From Methanosarcinaceae archaeon (lineage in GTDB: Archaea; Halobacteriota; Methanosarcinia; Methanosarcinales; Methanosarcinaceae), in contig JAUWQD010000003.1 of assembly GCA_030611265.1 (NCBI GenBank), positions 1-64,000 of the forward strand: DNA of 64,000 nucleotides, in the 5' to 3' direction. The notes under the pieces are model-generated. The model saw only the letters and a program-made list of their open reading frames with translations, did not search any database and was not told the origin of the DNA. Made by a program: the position numbers and the translations under genes. Below, piece by piece: positions 28,531-35,757 of the stretch. Position 1 is the stretch's first letter; each line of letters begins with the position of its first letter.

Positions 28531-28782
28531 ATGATTTCAAAAGACTTGTACTTAAAAATAATATCCTTGTACCGCGCTGGAGCCACCCCTTACGCTATCT
28601 CAAGTGAGCTTAAAATCAATTACCGCACAGCGAAACGGTACATCGCAGCACATGAGGTAATAGTCGCGGAAATCTCTGAATCCTTGTACTCTTGTATTTT
28701 GGCAAAAACTGAACAAAACGACGAAAACCTGCAAATGTTTGCACATAAAATACAACAAAATACAATACCTCAAGAGGAGTGA
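28531..28782 (+). CDS. Helix-turn-helix protein
   Basis: 83 residues. A resolvase/Hin-like HTH sits at the N-terminus: IISLYRAGATPYAISSELKINYRTAKRYI. It is paralogous to the minus-strand gene at 33487-33741. Upstream DNA (28480-28560) carries repeated TTGTAC/GTACAA words that could be its operator. ATG 28531 is preferred over 28510 because the HTH starts directly after it. Confidence 0.65.
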   Translation: MISKDLYLKIISLYRAGATPYAISSELKINYRTAKRYIAAHEVIVAEISESLYSCILAKTEQNDENLQMFAHKIQQNTIPQEE

Positions 28783-28784
28783 TC

Positions 28785-29078
28785 ATGAAACAATCTAACA
28801 ATCCGGATGAAAATACCCAAACAAGTTCTCTGGCCAACGACATTAAAAGGAATTTTGGCATAGATGTTGGGGAGATTGGAACAGAACTTGGCAAGGATAT
28901 CCTCAAGGAGAATATCCTTGGGCGCAAACCAAAAAATACCGCACCCCGATCGAAGTTCGGGCGAACCCTCGAAGCCCTCACGAATGCCTGGTGGGTCCCG
29001 GCAGCCGTCTACTTCTCATTAGTGATCGCAATAATAGGCGCGAAGGTCCTGGCAAAGCTGGCAGGGGTGGAGATATGA
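28785..29078 (+). CDS. Small protein with C-terminal membrane helix (NFGID family)
   Basis: 97 residues. A polar N-terminus contains DIKRNFGIDVGEIGTELGKDIL, a basic middle follows, and then one membrane helix (VPAAVYFSLVIAIIGAKVL). The NFGID region recurs in the minus-strand gene at 35465-35665, so this is a small element-specific family. SD GAGGAG precedes ATG 28785. First gene of the putative virion block. Confidence 0.6.
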   Translation: MKQSNNPDENTQTSSLANDIKRNFGIDVGEIGTELGKDILKENILGRKPKNTAPRSKFGRTLEALTNAWWVPAAVYFSLVIAIIGAKVLAKLAGVEI

Positions 29079-29227
29079 GCGATCCTGTGAACGATCCAGT
29101 TCCTCCGGAGAGCACGCTCATCAAAGACCCTATATTCGCTTGGAGTGATAGGGATATGGCGAGAGTGTTTTGGTATGGCATACTGACAGGTGTTGGTGTG
29201 GCGTTGGTGGGATCTGCATGTCTATGA
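29075..29227 (+). CDS. Small membrane protein
   Basis: 50 residues, Pro-rich at the start, with a single hydrophobic C-terminal segment WYGILTGVGVALVGSACL. It overlaps both neighbours (ATGA at 29075; next ATG at 29218), pointing to coupled translation. Function unknown; suits a small virion membrane protein. Confidence 0.55.
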   Translation: MSDPVNDPVPPESTLIKDPIFAWSDRDMARVFWYGILTGVGVALVGSACL

Positions 29228-29442
29228 AAAAAAAACCTCAAGAGTCCGTATGCGTCACCGAAACACAGATGGAGCATATCATAGATGCCGCCCGGGAGGA
29301 AAAAGGCGCGTGTCCGAAAGCGAAAGCCTTCGTAAATGCCTTCAAGCCCAAAAAGGAGAGCCTTGAGTCTGTGGACTTCTTGGAAAAGAAGATCACAAAA
29401 AAGGTTGACAAATTCTTGAGTGATGTACAACGTTGGTTCTAA
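29218..29442 (+). CDS. Small charged helical protein
   Basis: 74 residues, rich in Lys and Glu, predicted to be mostly helical with no membrane segment (KAFVNAFKPKKESLESVDFLEKK). A second in-frame ATG at 29224 is possible. The overlap with the preceding gene supports expression. No recognised family. Confidence 0.5.
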   Translation: MSMKKKPQESVCVTETQMEHIIDAAREEKGACPKAKAFVNAFKPKKESLESVDFLEKKITKKVDKFLSDVQRWF

Positions 29443-29528
29443 CACCAAATATTAACATTTTTGATAGGTTTATATTCTTTTTTTCCATTCTTGAATTACT
29501 AACCTGGCATGTGCCAGGAGGGTTTCTA

Positions 29529-29657
29529 TTGGCAAAGAAAGGAATGACTAAAGGACTCAGGAAAGCGCAGTGTGTCCGGAAGCAGAAAGGCAAAGGAAAG
29601 AGCCTGACGGCTGCAAGGAAGATCTGCAAGGTAAAGACAAAAGGGAAACGGAAGTGA
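29529..29657 (+). CDS. Very basic small protein
   Basis: 42 residues from TTG 29529, chosen because GGAGGG lies just upstream. About 40 percent Lys+Arg (KGLRKAQCVRKQKGKGK), with two Cys. It looks like a DNA-compacting or nucleic-acid-binding virion protein. Reading further upstream would add a hydrophobic, unlikely N-terminus. Confidence 0.5.
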   Translation: MAKKGMTKGLRKAQCVRKQKGKGKSLTAARKICKVKTKGKRK

Positions 29658-29661
29658 CCTT

Positions 29662-29766
29662 ATGAACGAAAGTGAAGTAAAAGTTCAGATCCAGAAACTG
29701 GAAGAGAGAATCGCAAAGCTCGAAGGTACGAGCGCACCCTCTGAAGATGACACAGAGGAGGAATAA
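29662..29766 (+). CDS. Coiled-coil micropeptide
   Basis: 34 residues. VQIQKLEERIAKLEG has clean heptads, followed by an acidic tail (SEDDTEEE). It is placed tightly between two genes with 4- and 2-base gaps. Probably a small scaffold or assembly peptide; function inferred from position only. Confidence 0.45.
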   Translation: MNESEVKVQIQKLEERIAKLEGTSAPSEDDTEEE

Positions 29767-29768
29767 TT

Positions 29769-30149
29769 ATGGCAAAAAGACTGACCGGAATATCAAAGAA
29801 ATGGCTCGCATACATCCCACAGCTTGCAGCAGTGTATGCATTCTATGAGTACTATGCTGCAGTAGGCTTTGAAGGGATCAAAGCAGATCTCGAAGCATTG
29901 AACTTCGAAGGCCTCAAGGCAAGAGCAAAAGAGATCCTTGCAGCGTTAGCAACATTCCTTATCGGAGATGTGATCGCATCAAAGGTCAAAGACAAGTACA
30001 TGAAGACTGCAATTCGCTCAATTGCGTACTACGTAGGAGCAAAGCAGCTCGCATCAGCACTTGACAAGGGATCGACCATCTCAAGAATGACCGGAGATGA
30101 ACCACTGTTCAAGGCAACAGTGACACAGACCGCAATGAGGGGATACTGA
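29769..30149 (+). CDS. Predicted virion-associated membrane/amphipathic protein
   Basis: 126 residues, Ala-rich and helical, with hydrophobic stretches near 12-35 (LAYIPQLAAVYAFYEYYAAVG) and 58-75. A basic middle (KVKDKYMK) and a polar tail follow. Directly precedes the candidate capsid gene, sharing one base (TGATG). Fits a small structural protein. No homologue recognised. Confidence 0.55.
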   Translation: MAKRLTGISKKWLAYIPQLAAVYAFYEYYAAVGFEGIKADLEALNFEGLKARAKEILAALATFLIGDVIASKVKDKYMKTAIRSIAYYVGAKQLASALDKGSTISRMTGDEPLFKATVTQTAMRGY

Positions 30150-30937
30150 TGGGATATACTGTAATTGGATTCTATGAATCAAGAACAGGTGTAGCCGCAC
30201 TCGATAACGTTGCAGGCCTCGCTGATCAGTCTGTCGCCGTAGCAGGTGACAACATCACAGTCCCGCCTAAATGGAATGAGATCATCGCTGCATGGGTTGG
30301 TATGTCAAACGCAGCTGACGTTTTGGTTGCTGCAAGACTCTCTGCACCATCGATGAGAGGCAAGACTCTTTTGGATCTTGCAAACCTCGAGGCGATCGCT
30401 GCAGGTGGCACTCTGGAACCATCAAGCCCGACACCTATCAACATATACCTGAACAAGCCGATCAAGCTAACGTCAGGCGAGTTCCTGAACTTGCTGCAGG
30501 AGTCAGACGGAACAACCGCTGCGAATCTCTGCACCGGCATTATATTCCTTGGTGATGGCGACTATGGTAACCCATACGCAGGCATGCCAGTTCAGACCGT
30601 GAGAGCAACAGGAGCGACCACACTGACAGCAAATGCATGGTCAGCTTGCACCATCACGCTTGATCAGCAGCTCGCTGCAGGACGCTATGCGATTGTAGGA
30701 ATGCGTGCACAGTCTGCCGGCGCAAAGGCTGCCAGGCTTGTCATGCAGGAAACACCGGCACGTCCCGGAGTCATTGCATACGACTCAAATGCAGACATCG
30801 AGCATCCAATGTTCCGCAATGGAAACCTTGGGGTATTGGGTACTTTCGTACACACTGCAATCCCACAGGTAGAGTTCCTGAGCTTGTCTGCAGACACATC
30901 TGAAACCATCTTCTTCGATATCGTGAAGATAGCGTAA
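30149..30937 (+). CDS. Candidate major capsid protein
   Basis: 262 residues with no Cys-rich or enzymatic motif. It is composed mainly of beta-forming stretches separated by Pro/Gly turns (NIYLNKPIKLTSGEFL, TITLDQQLAAGRYAIVGMRAQ). Low charge, even composition and position in the centre of the small-gene block suit a beta-barrel capsid protein. Whether it is a single or double jelly roll cannot be told from sequence. Codon use resembles strongly expressed genes (mostly C-ending). It is not recognised as a known capsid family. Inference; an alternative is a cell-surface or spike protein, though no signal peptide is present. Confidence 0.5.
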   Translation: MGYTVIGFYESRTGVAALDNVAGLADQSVAVAGDNITVPPKWNEIIAAWVGMSNAADVLVAARLSAPSMRGKTLLDLANLEAIAAGGTLEPSSPTPINIYLNKPIKLTSGEFLNLLQESDGTTAANLCTGIIFLGDGDYGNPYAGMPVQTVRATGATTLTANAWSACTITLDQQLAAGRYAIVGMRAQSAGAKAARLVMQETPARPGVIAYDSNADIEHPMFRNGNLGVLGTFVHTAIPQVEFLSLSADTSETIFFDIVKIA

Positions 30938-30947
30938 GGTGGTTAGC

Positions 30948-31451
30948 ATGGCAACCTATTGGGAAGGAAGCAAGAAGATCTCAAAGACCCAGTACGATGC
31001 GATACAGGCAAAGCATGCCGCATGGACTGGGCCTAAGGTTGTAGATGCATCTACTGTCAGGCAGCCAAGCGGTAAGCAGCCTAGTTCGGCTGCTCCAACT
31101 CCACTGATCATGGATACCCAGAAGATTATAGAGGACTATCTCAAATCACCTGAAGGTATTGCTGAAGCAGAAAAAGCAAAGCTCCTGTTTTCAGGGGGTA
31201 AACAGCCGGTTGATACAAGTGCCTTGAACGCAATTGATCAGGACACTCTCCGGAGACTCCAAGAGGAAGCAGACCGCAAGCGAATTGAAGAGCAACTCGC
31301 AACAGCTGCTACTCACGGCAAAGAGATCGTGTTTGAGTTCTCAAAACCGGTAACATCAAAGGCAAATGCATATGTCTCAAAACTTGTGAAAATGCTTGGT
31401 GGGAAGCGGTCCTACATTGAGAATCAAACTAAACTTGTGGTGGTGATGTAA
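30948..31451 (+). CDS. Putative structural/scaffold protein with coiled coil
   Basis: 167 residues from ATG 30948, chosen because AAGGTGGT sits upstream; a GTG at 30939 is alternative. An N-terminal module (YWEGSKKISKTQYDAIQAKH) is followed by a Pro/Ser linker, a charged coiled coil (TLRRLQEEADRKRIEEQL) and a compact C-terminus. Shares one base with the next gene. Function unknown. Confidence 0.5.
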   Translation: MATYWEGSKKISKTQYDAIQAKHAAWTGPKVVDASTVRQPSGKQPSSAAPTPLIMDTQKIIEDYLKSPEGIAEAEKAKLLFSGGKQPVDTSALNAIDQDTLRRLQEEADRKRIEEQLATAATHGKEIVFEFSKPVTSKANAYVSKLVKMLGGKRSYIENQTKLVVVM

Positions 31452-31756
31452 TGGTTGTACCTATTATGGCAGCTGTTCTGATCATCGCAGCCATCATCGG
31501 CGGAACTCTGATCACTGCATACTGGAGAGATGCAGTAACAAAAGAATTCGATAGCGAGATGGCTCTAAGTAGAGATGATACAATAGACGATATCATGGAT
31601 GATCCTTCTATGTCTGATGATCAAAAGTTACAGCTGCTCATGAAGTATATGGGAACAAGTGCGCCTTCATCCTTTGACTTTGGGGAACTTGGCAAATACA
31701 TCCCTATTGTCGTAGGTGGCTATGTTGCTGCAGCAGTGCTTGGGGGTAAAAAATGA
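31451..31756 (+). CDS. Two-helix membrane protein
   Basis: 101 residues: an N-terminal membrane helix (IMAAVLIIAAIIGGTLITAYW), an acidic middle (DDTIDDIMDDPSMSDDQ) and a second hydrophobic segment (YIPIVVGGYVAAAVLGG). Such proteins are typical of membrane-containing archaeal viruses. Overlaps the next ATG by 4 bases. Confidence 0.6.
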   Translation: MVVPIMAAVLIIAAIIGGTLITAYWRDAVTKEFDSEMALSRDDTIDDIMDDPSMSDDQKLQLLMKYMGTSAPSSFDFGELGKYIPIVVGGYVAAAVLGGKK

Positions 31757-31914
31757 CAGAGATAGACCTGGTTTCCGTTGTAACAAATCAAGGATTTGCT
31801 ATAGCGGTTGCCCTTTTTCTTTTGTACGAACGGCAAAAGTTCAATGAAAGGATAGTAAAGCATCTTGAAAAAATCGCAATCATTATCGATGAGCGCATGC
31901 CTAAGGAGACATAA
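31753..31914 (+). CDS. YvrJ-like small membrane protein (holin-like)
   Basis: 53 residues: a short N-terminus, the hydrophobic segment GFAIAVALFLLYE and a charged C-terminal helix (RIVKHLEKIAIIID). This order matches the YvrJ family, common in phages and predicted prophage regions. Assignment is by pattern and moderately weak. ATGA overlap with the previous gene. Confidence 0.5.
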   Translation: MTEIDLVSVVTNQGFAIAVALFLLYERQKFNERIVKHLEKIAIIIDERMPKET

Positions 31915-31916
31915 TT

Positions 31917-32204
31917 ATGGTATATAAACCACGAGCAGTAACAGTCACGACAACGCCGGCTATGGAAGTTAATCCGGATCCTGACCGGGATGTTGTTGTG
32001 ATCACAAATTTATCCGGAGCAACGATCTACTGGGGAGTTGATCCGGAACTCAGCATATCAAACGGTGCACCGATCTTCAACAATGGAAGAGCAGAGTTCT
32101 CACGACTGAATGGAAGGGATCCCACAATTGCCAGGTACTTGGTGATAGCTGCAGGATCCGGAGATGTCAGGATAGATGAAGAGTCTGTAGGTGAGGTGAG
32201 GTAA
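31917..32204 (+). CDS. Small beta-rich virion protein (decoration or penton candidate)
   Basis: 95 residues, nearly all beta strand and turn (VVVITNLSGATIYWGVDP, RYLVIAAGSGDVRIDEES). It has the pattern of small capsid-associated proteins that present charge-rich strands. Starts two bases after the previous stop and shares its last base with the next gene. No family assigned. Confidence 0.5.
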   Translation: MVYKPRAVTVTTTPAMEVNPDPDRDVVVITNLSGATIYWGVDPELSISNGAPIFNNGRAEFSRLNGRDPTIARYLVIAAGSGDVRIDEESVGEVR

Positions 32205-32641
32205 TGTCTACATATTCGGATCCTGCGCTGATCCTTCCTGGGACTGTGGGGCAGACTGAGTTAGACGCGGCTTCGAAAAAAGGGGTTGCGAATGGTGCTG
32301 CAGGATTGGATGCATCCGTAGAAGTTCCAGATGCCCAATTGTCGGGATTGGTTGCTCGAATTGCATCTGGTTCATTTGTAGGGAACAATTCTGCAAACAG
32401 AGCGATACCTCATGGTCTTGGTTACACTCCTTCTAGGGTGATATTATCTGCAAACAGCCAATACTACAATAATATAACTATTCAAGTCCCAGGCTGGATA
32501 TCTCGTTCAATGTCGGCAGTGGATTATCATATGGCTGTGACAGCGGCGGACGATACGAATTTTTATGTGGGGAACGCCTCACAGTATAATTATTCTGGAA
32601 ATGGTACAGGTATAACTTATACATGGGTGGCATTCGCATGA
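32204..32641 (+). CDS. Tail-fibre or spike-like protein
   Basis: 145 residues. The N-terminal segment DAASKKGVANGAAGLDASVEVPDAQLS is typical of short phage fibre proteins. It is followed by a beta-rich C-terminal domain (ANRAIPHGLGYTPSRVIL, GTGITYTWVAFA) like the H-type or receptor-binding tips of phage fibres. Likely host recognition. The stop overlaps the next ATG (ATGA). Confidence 0.6.
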   Translation: MSTYSDPALILPGTVGQTELDAASKKGVANGAAGLDASVEVPDAQLSGLVARIASGSFVGNNSANRAIPHGLGYTPSRVILSANSQYYNNITIQVPGWISRSMSAVDYHMAVTAADDTNFYVGNASQYNYSGNGTGITYTWVAFA

Positions 32642-32850
32642 AATACTGGAAAAAATCAAACGGTGATTGTGGTACAATGGACAATGACGGGTTTGTTCCT
32701 GATTCAGAAGAGGCCACAAAGGCAGAGTATGACGCATACATAGCATCGTTGCCGGTAGTTCCAGAGATTGATCATAAGGATGAATTCTCTAAGCTGCTGT
32801 CTGCAGATGAGAAGATCGACTATATTGCTAAACAGCTTAAATTTGCCTGA
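32638..32850 (+). CDS. Small protein after the fibre gene
   Basis: 70 residues: KYWKKSNGDCGTMDNDGFVPDSEEATKAEYDAYIASLP, then an acidic helix. It resembles short proteins that follow tail fibres and act as assembly chaperones. Position and size support this; sequence identity to a family is not claimed. Last gene of the block, followed by an AAAGGT-type palindrome. Confidence 0.45.
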   Translation: MKYWKKSNGDCGTMDNDGFVPDSEEATKAEYDAYIASLPVVPEIDHKDEFSKLLSADEKIDYIAKQLKFA

Positions 32851-32864
32851 AAAGGTAAACCTTT
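32851..32864. promoter_or_regulatory. AAAGGTAAACCTTT dyad, copy 1
   Basis: AAAGGT-AA-ACCTTT, an almost perfect palindrome, lies about 190 bases before the AbrB-like gene at 33055. The same element occurs before the second AbrB-like gene at 40625 (40524-40537) and in a variant at 40456-40470. Confidence 0.5.
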
Positions 32865-33054
32865 AGAATAGGCTAAAACAAGAATGGTAGCAATGATAAT
32901 TAATGATATTGTCCTTATTGTACACAATGTTATTTACATCAATGTGATTCTAAGGCAGCATCCTGATTAATGATTATTACTCTCAACTCAGAGTGTTGGA
33001 GATCTTACATTGATTGAATACTGTTTTCAATAGTGCGAACAATATTAAGAATGT

Positions 33055-33225
33055 ATGCCTAAATTACAACTTGGTACTGATGGGAAGTACATTCTTACGG
33101 TCCCTAAATCATTTGTTCTTGCGAAGGGTTGGAAAAAAGGGGACAATATAGGTTTTGCAATTGTGGACAATATCAATGGACCCCTGCAGGGAGATATCTA
33201 TCTACGCAGAAGTAAAACAGCGTAA
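33055..33225 (+). CDS. AbrB/SpoVT-like regulator, copy 1
   Basis: 56 residues: MPKLQLGTDGKYILTVPKSF, VLAKGWKKGDNIGF and a short beta tail. This is the swapped-hairpin AbrB fold used by MazE-type antitoxins and transition regulators. Near-identical in design to 40625-40795. There it overlaps an intact serine recombinase; here the recombinase downstream is dead. Confidence 0.75.
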   Translation: MPKLQLGTDGKYILTVPKSFVLAKGWKKGDNIGFAIVDNINGPLQGDIYLRRSKTA

Positions 33226-33400
33226 AAAGGGATATCCCACGGTTAGCACTAAGAATTAAGACCTTCAGCAGCAGTATAACGCGCTCATTACAGCCAGCAT
33301 ACTGCAGGAAGAGATCCTTATTGACTATAAGCAGTACCGCTAACAATCGCACGAATTACCAGATCCTGAACAATGAGATCTGAATGTACCGGATAGATCA
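33226..33400 (+). pseudogene. Decayed serine recombinase (N-terminal part)
   Basis: Read against 40795-40990, this stretch keeps recognisable words (GATATCCCACGGTTAGCAC, CAGCAGCAGTATAACGCGCT, AGCAGTACCGCTAACAATCGCA). It carries frameshifts, stops and deletions, and fades out after the counterpart of YRIDRL. With the AbrB gene ahead, it is a broken copy of the cassette at 40625-41252. Confidence 0.75.
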
Positions 33401-33486
33401 CCCCTCACAAGTCAATGATCTGGCTTGTGTCGGTGGCCAGGCATTTAGTCTTTCCAGATTGTCCGGACATTTGAGTACTTAACCCT

Positions 33487-33741
33487 TTAATCCTTGGATC
33501 GGTATGATTGAAGTACCTTACTCGCGAGTTTACTCCATAAATTCGGCGGATTTTCCACCCGATCAGATATTTCATTGTAAAGATGCTTTTCAAATTCGTC
33601 TTTTATAGGTTGATACATCAAAACATACTTGTTTGCAGTAGCCCAACTGATTTTCAATTCTTTAGCAATCCGATAGGTCGTTTCTCCATCAAACATTAAA
33701 TCTATGATCTTTTTTTGCTTTGCTTTTGAGATTTGACCCAT
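33487..33741 (-). CDS. Helix-turn-helix protein, paralogue of 28531
   Basis: 84 residues. GQISKAKQKKIIDLMFDGETTYRIAKELKISWATANKYVLMYQ is a DNA-binding HTH; the C-terminal half is helical. ATG 33741 is chosen because the HTH starts right after it. Its upstream region contains the CAATTGAGATA repeat array, probably its binding sites. Paralogous to the left-half HTH gene. Confidence 0.7.
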   Translation of the reverse strand: MGQISKAKQKKIIDLMFDGETTYRIAKELKISWATANKYVLMYQPIKDEFEKHLYNEISDRVENPPNLWSKLASKVLQSYRSKD

Positions 33742-33786
33742 GGGCAAAAAATGCCAGAATAACATAAAAAGATATCTCACAATGTA

Positions 33787-33977
33787 TCTCAATTGAGACA
33801 TTTTACAATACAAGTTTTGCACTTGCATAAGGCAAAGCCAATTGAGATACTAAAACGCTATGCATAGGTCAAACTTGCATATCTCAATTGGCAATAAAAA
33901 TAGCTCAATTGCAATTGAGATAGTCAATTGAGATACTAAAACGCTATGCATAGGCTGATACTTGTATATCTCAATTG
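33787..33977. repeat. CAATTGAGATA repeat array (operator cluster or origin)
   Basis: Contains a TCTCAATTGAGA palindrome at 33787-33798, then two near-identical 53-56-base cassettes at 33837-33892 and 33925-33977. Each is bounded by CAATTGAGATA...TATCTCAATTG and encloses ACTAAAACGCTATGCATAGG. Between them is TAGCTCAATTGCAATTGAGATA. Seven half sites in 190 bases, beside an HTH gene in a mobile element, suggest iterons or a regulator array. Confidence 0.7.
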
Positions 33978-34149
33978 GATGAAAAAAACATACGTTTTTC
34001 ATGTTTTTTGCTAAAATTACTCTTTTTGACTGAAAATAAGAGAATTAGCGTAAATTATCACAGTTTGCAGGGTATGACTTGAAGCCAGAAGTTCATTAAT
34101 GACCAGAATTTCAACAGGGCAGATCTGATGTAAAATAAACTGTTCGTCG

Positions 34150-34235
34150 AAAACAATGATAAATATAGTCGAAAATATTGATAAATATCTATATTTTGCA
34201 CATGTTTAAATATTCTGGACATCTATTTGTAAAAT
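34150..34235 (+). promoter_or_regulatory. Direct-repeat promoter of the AbrB-DUF3800 pair
   Basis: GTCGAAAACAATGATAAATATAG is followed directly by GTCGAAAATATTGATAAATATC, a 22-base tandem with few changes. The repeats precede the AbrB-like ATG at 34236, as expected for autoregulation. Confidence 0.45.
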
Positions 34236-34409
34236 ATGGTTACAATACTATCACGCACAACGATTTCAGGAAATAACATCCCAATATCAGGGAAGTATTA
34301 CACGCGAACAGTGATCAGTCCTATTATCGCTGAAAAATTGAATGTCAAACCAGGTGATGGGCTTGTTTTCATCGAAGATGAAGGCAGGATTTACCTAGAA
34401 AAAGCATAA
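34236..34409 (+). CDS. AbrB/MazE-like DNA-binding protein
   Basis: 57 residues: TTISGNNIPISGKYYTRTVISPIIAEKLNVKPGDGLVFIEDEGRIYL. The LxVKPGD and short final strand are typical of the AbrB fold. Ends 38 bases before the DUF3800 gene; may regulate or neutralise it. One of four AbrB-like genes in the element. Confidence 0.65.
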   Translation: MVTILSRTTISGNNIPISGKYYTRTVISPIIAEKLNVKPGDGLVFIEDEGRIYLEKA

Positions 34410-34447
34410 TCATAAAGGCCCTGATCTAATTAATGAGGAAAGAAAAA

Positions 34448-35047
34448 ATGCACATATATCTTGATGAAAGTGGCGATCTCGGATTTCATTCAAACTCATC
34501 AAATCATATTATAATTGCTCTGCTTATCACAAAAAATCCCCATACAATTGAAAGATGCATAAAGAAAATCAGGCAGAGGAAGCTAAAGAAAAAATTGAAG
34601 GAACTGCCAGAAATCAAGTTTAACAAATCCAATGACTACATAAGAGAAAAAACCCTTAAATGCATCGTAAAGGAACCGATAGATATCGCTTATATCGTCC
34701 TTAATAAAAATAGGGTGAACCCCAATAGGCAATTCCACAAGGAAAAAATTTACAACTTTATTACAGGGCATCTCATGTGCAGTCTACCTTTTGAAAATGA
34801 TATTCATTCAAAGTTGATTGTTGATAAGAGAAGCCACAATAAGATAATCAGATCCGACTTTGATCAATACATAAAAGAAAAAGCGGCATTTAACCTGGAC
34901 ATTACTCATGAGAATTCAGAGTATAACCAATGCCTGCAAGCCACTGATTTTATCGCAGGTGCTATTTTTCGCAAATACGAATCCGGTGATGATAGGTTTT
35001 ACAATATAATTGAGGATCGGATAACGGTTGTTGAACATTTATTATAA
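34448..35047 (+). CDS. DUF3800 protein
   Basis: 199 residues from ATG 34448 (GAGGAAAG upstream; ATG 34433 is alternative). The start motif MHIYLDESGDLGF is the DUF3800 hallmark, with acidic residues thought to bind metal. An SKLIVDKRS strand and CLQATDFIAGAIFRKYES helix complete the RNase-H-like arrangement proposed for the family. DUF3800 proteins often sit in mobile elements and defence loci; function is unproven. Pairing with an upstream AbrB-like protein suggests a toxin/antitoxin-like unit. Confidence 0.75.
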   Translation: MHIYLDESGDLGFHSNSSNHIIIALLITKNPHTIERCIKKIRQRKLKKKLKELPEIKFNKSNDYIREKTLKCIVKEPIDIAYIVLNKNRVNPNRQFHKEKIYNFITGHLMCSLPFENDIHSKLIVDKRSHNKIIRSDFDQYIKEKAAFNLDITHENSEYNQCLQATDFIAGAIFRKYESGDDRFYNIIEDRITVVEHLL

Positions 35048-35204
35048 AAAAAGAAAATGAATCGAGCGACCCCTATTTACTTGGATCCATGCACCTCAAG
35101 GTACATTACTATTTCTATAGGACTTACTCGCTCAATTAGTAGTTAGTTGTTAGTACAATTTAAAACTTACGTTCGGTTTACCAGTACCTTCTGTCACATC
35201 AACC

Positions 35205-35420
35205 TCAAAGGATATCCTCAGGGCTTACGCCGGCAGATCAGATACTCAAGGATCTGAACATCTCCGGAACTTCAAAAGGGCAGAGATGCAATCAGGTACT
35301 ATGAGGATATCCCTGCCTGCAGCAGGCCAGAGTTTGAGATCCGGATACTCGAGGACAGGGACATCTCCAGAACTCCAACAGAACAAATCTACAAGTATCC
35401 GGAGCATGGATGATCATAGA
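35205..35420. repeat. Degenerate ~105-bp repeats, block 1
   Basis: Two imperfect units built around GATACTCAAGGATCTGAACATCTCCGGAACT and CACTATGAGGATATCCCTGC. Three further units lie at 35758-35995. No intact frame spans them. The sense frame reads like fragments of one protein (EIRILKDLDISGTP), so they may be shreds of a lost gene. Confidence 0.5.
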
Positions 35421-35464
35421 AGGTCAAAGGTTGAATGCCAGGCGTTGTTGTGTCAAACCTGCAG

Positions 35465-35665
35465 CTATATTCCACCTGCCCTGAGTTTGCCTAGTACTAC
35501 TTTTTCCTGTAGTTCTTGACGACTGTTTCGGTGATCTTCTCTATATCTATAGTTCTTGACGACTGTTTCGGCGATCTTCTCTATATCAATTCCAAAATTT
35601 TCCTTGATTTCTTCGACCAGTGATCCGGTAGTACTCCTATCCTGTTGTGTCGGTTCTTTTGACAT
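35465..35665 (-). CDS. NFGID-family small protein, frame altered by a 40-bp duplication
   Basis: 66 residues: MSKEPTQQDRSTTGSLVEEIKENFGIDIEKIAETVVKNY, then a scrambled tail. Paralogous to 28785-29078 around NFGID. A 40-base tandem duplication (35509-35547 and 35548-35587) repeats DIEKIAETVVKNY DNA but changes frame, replacing the C-terminal membrane helix found in the paralogue. Probably non-functional. Confidence 0.5.
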   Translation of the reverse strand: MSKEPTQQDRSTTGSLVEEIKENFGIDIEKIAETVVKNYRYREDHRNSRQELQEKVVLGKLRAGGI

Positions 35666-35757
35666 GATTTTCCTCATTGTTATGTTGTATTGTACTCCAT
35701 TTTTAACTTACCTAAAACAATGATATTTGGAATTGAAAACAACATTGCAAAAAGCAT

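Noticed and set aside
30149-30937. Secreted surface protein instead of capsid
   Set aside because: No signal peptide or anchor; position within the small virion-like block favours a capsid role, though this stays an inference.
33226-33490. A third att site at the junction of the two element halves
   Set aside because: No copy of the TGCTCCGATGGGGATT core or of the 14-bp arm is visible there.
33787-33977. CRISPR array
   Set aside because: Repeats are inverted and only two long cassettes occur, with near-identical interiors instead of unique spacers; no cas genes are present.
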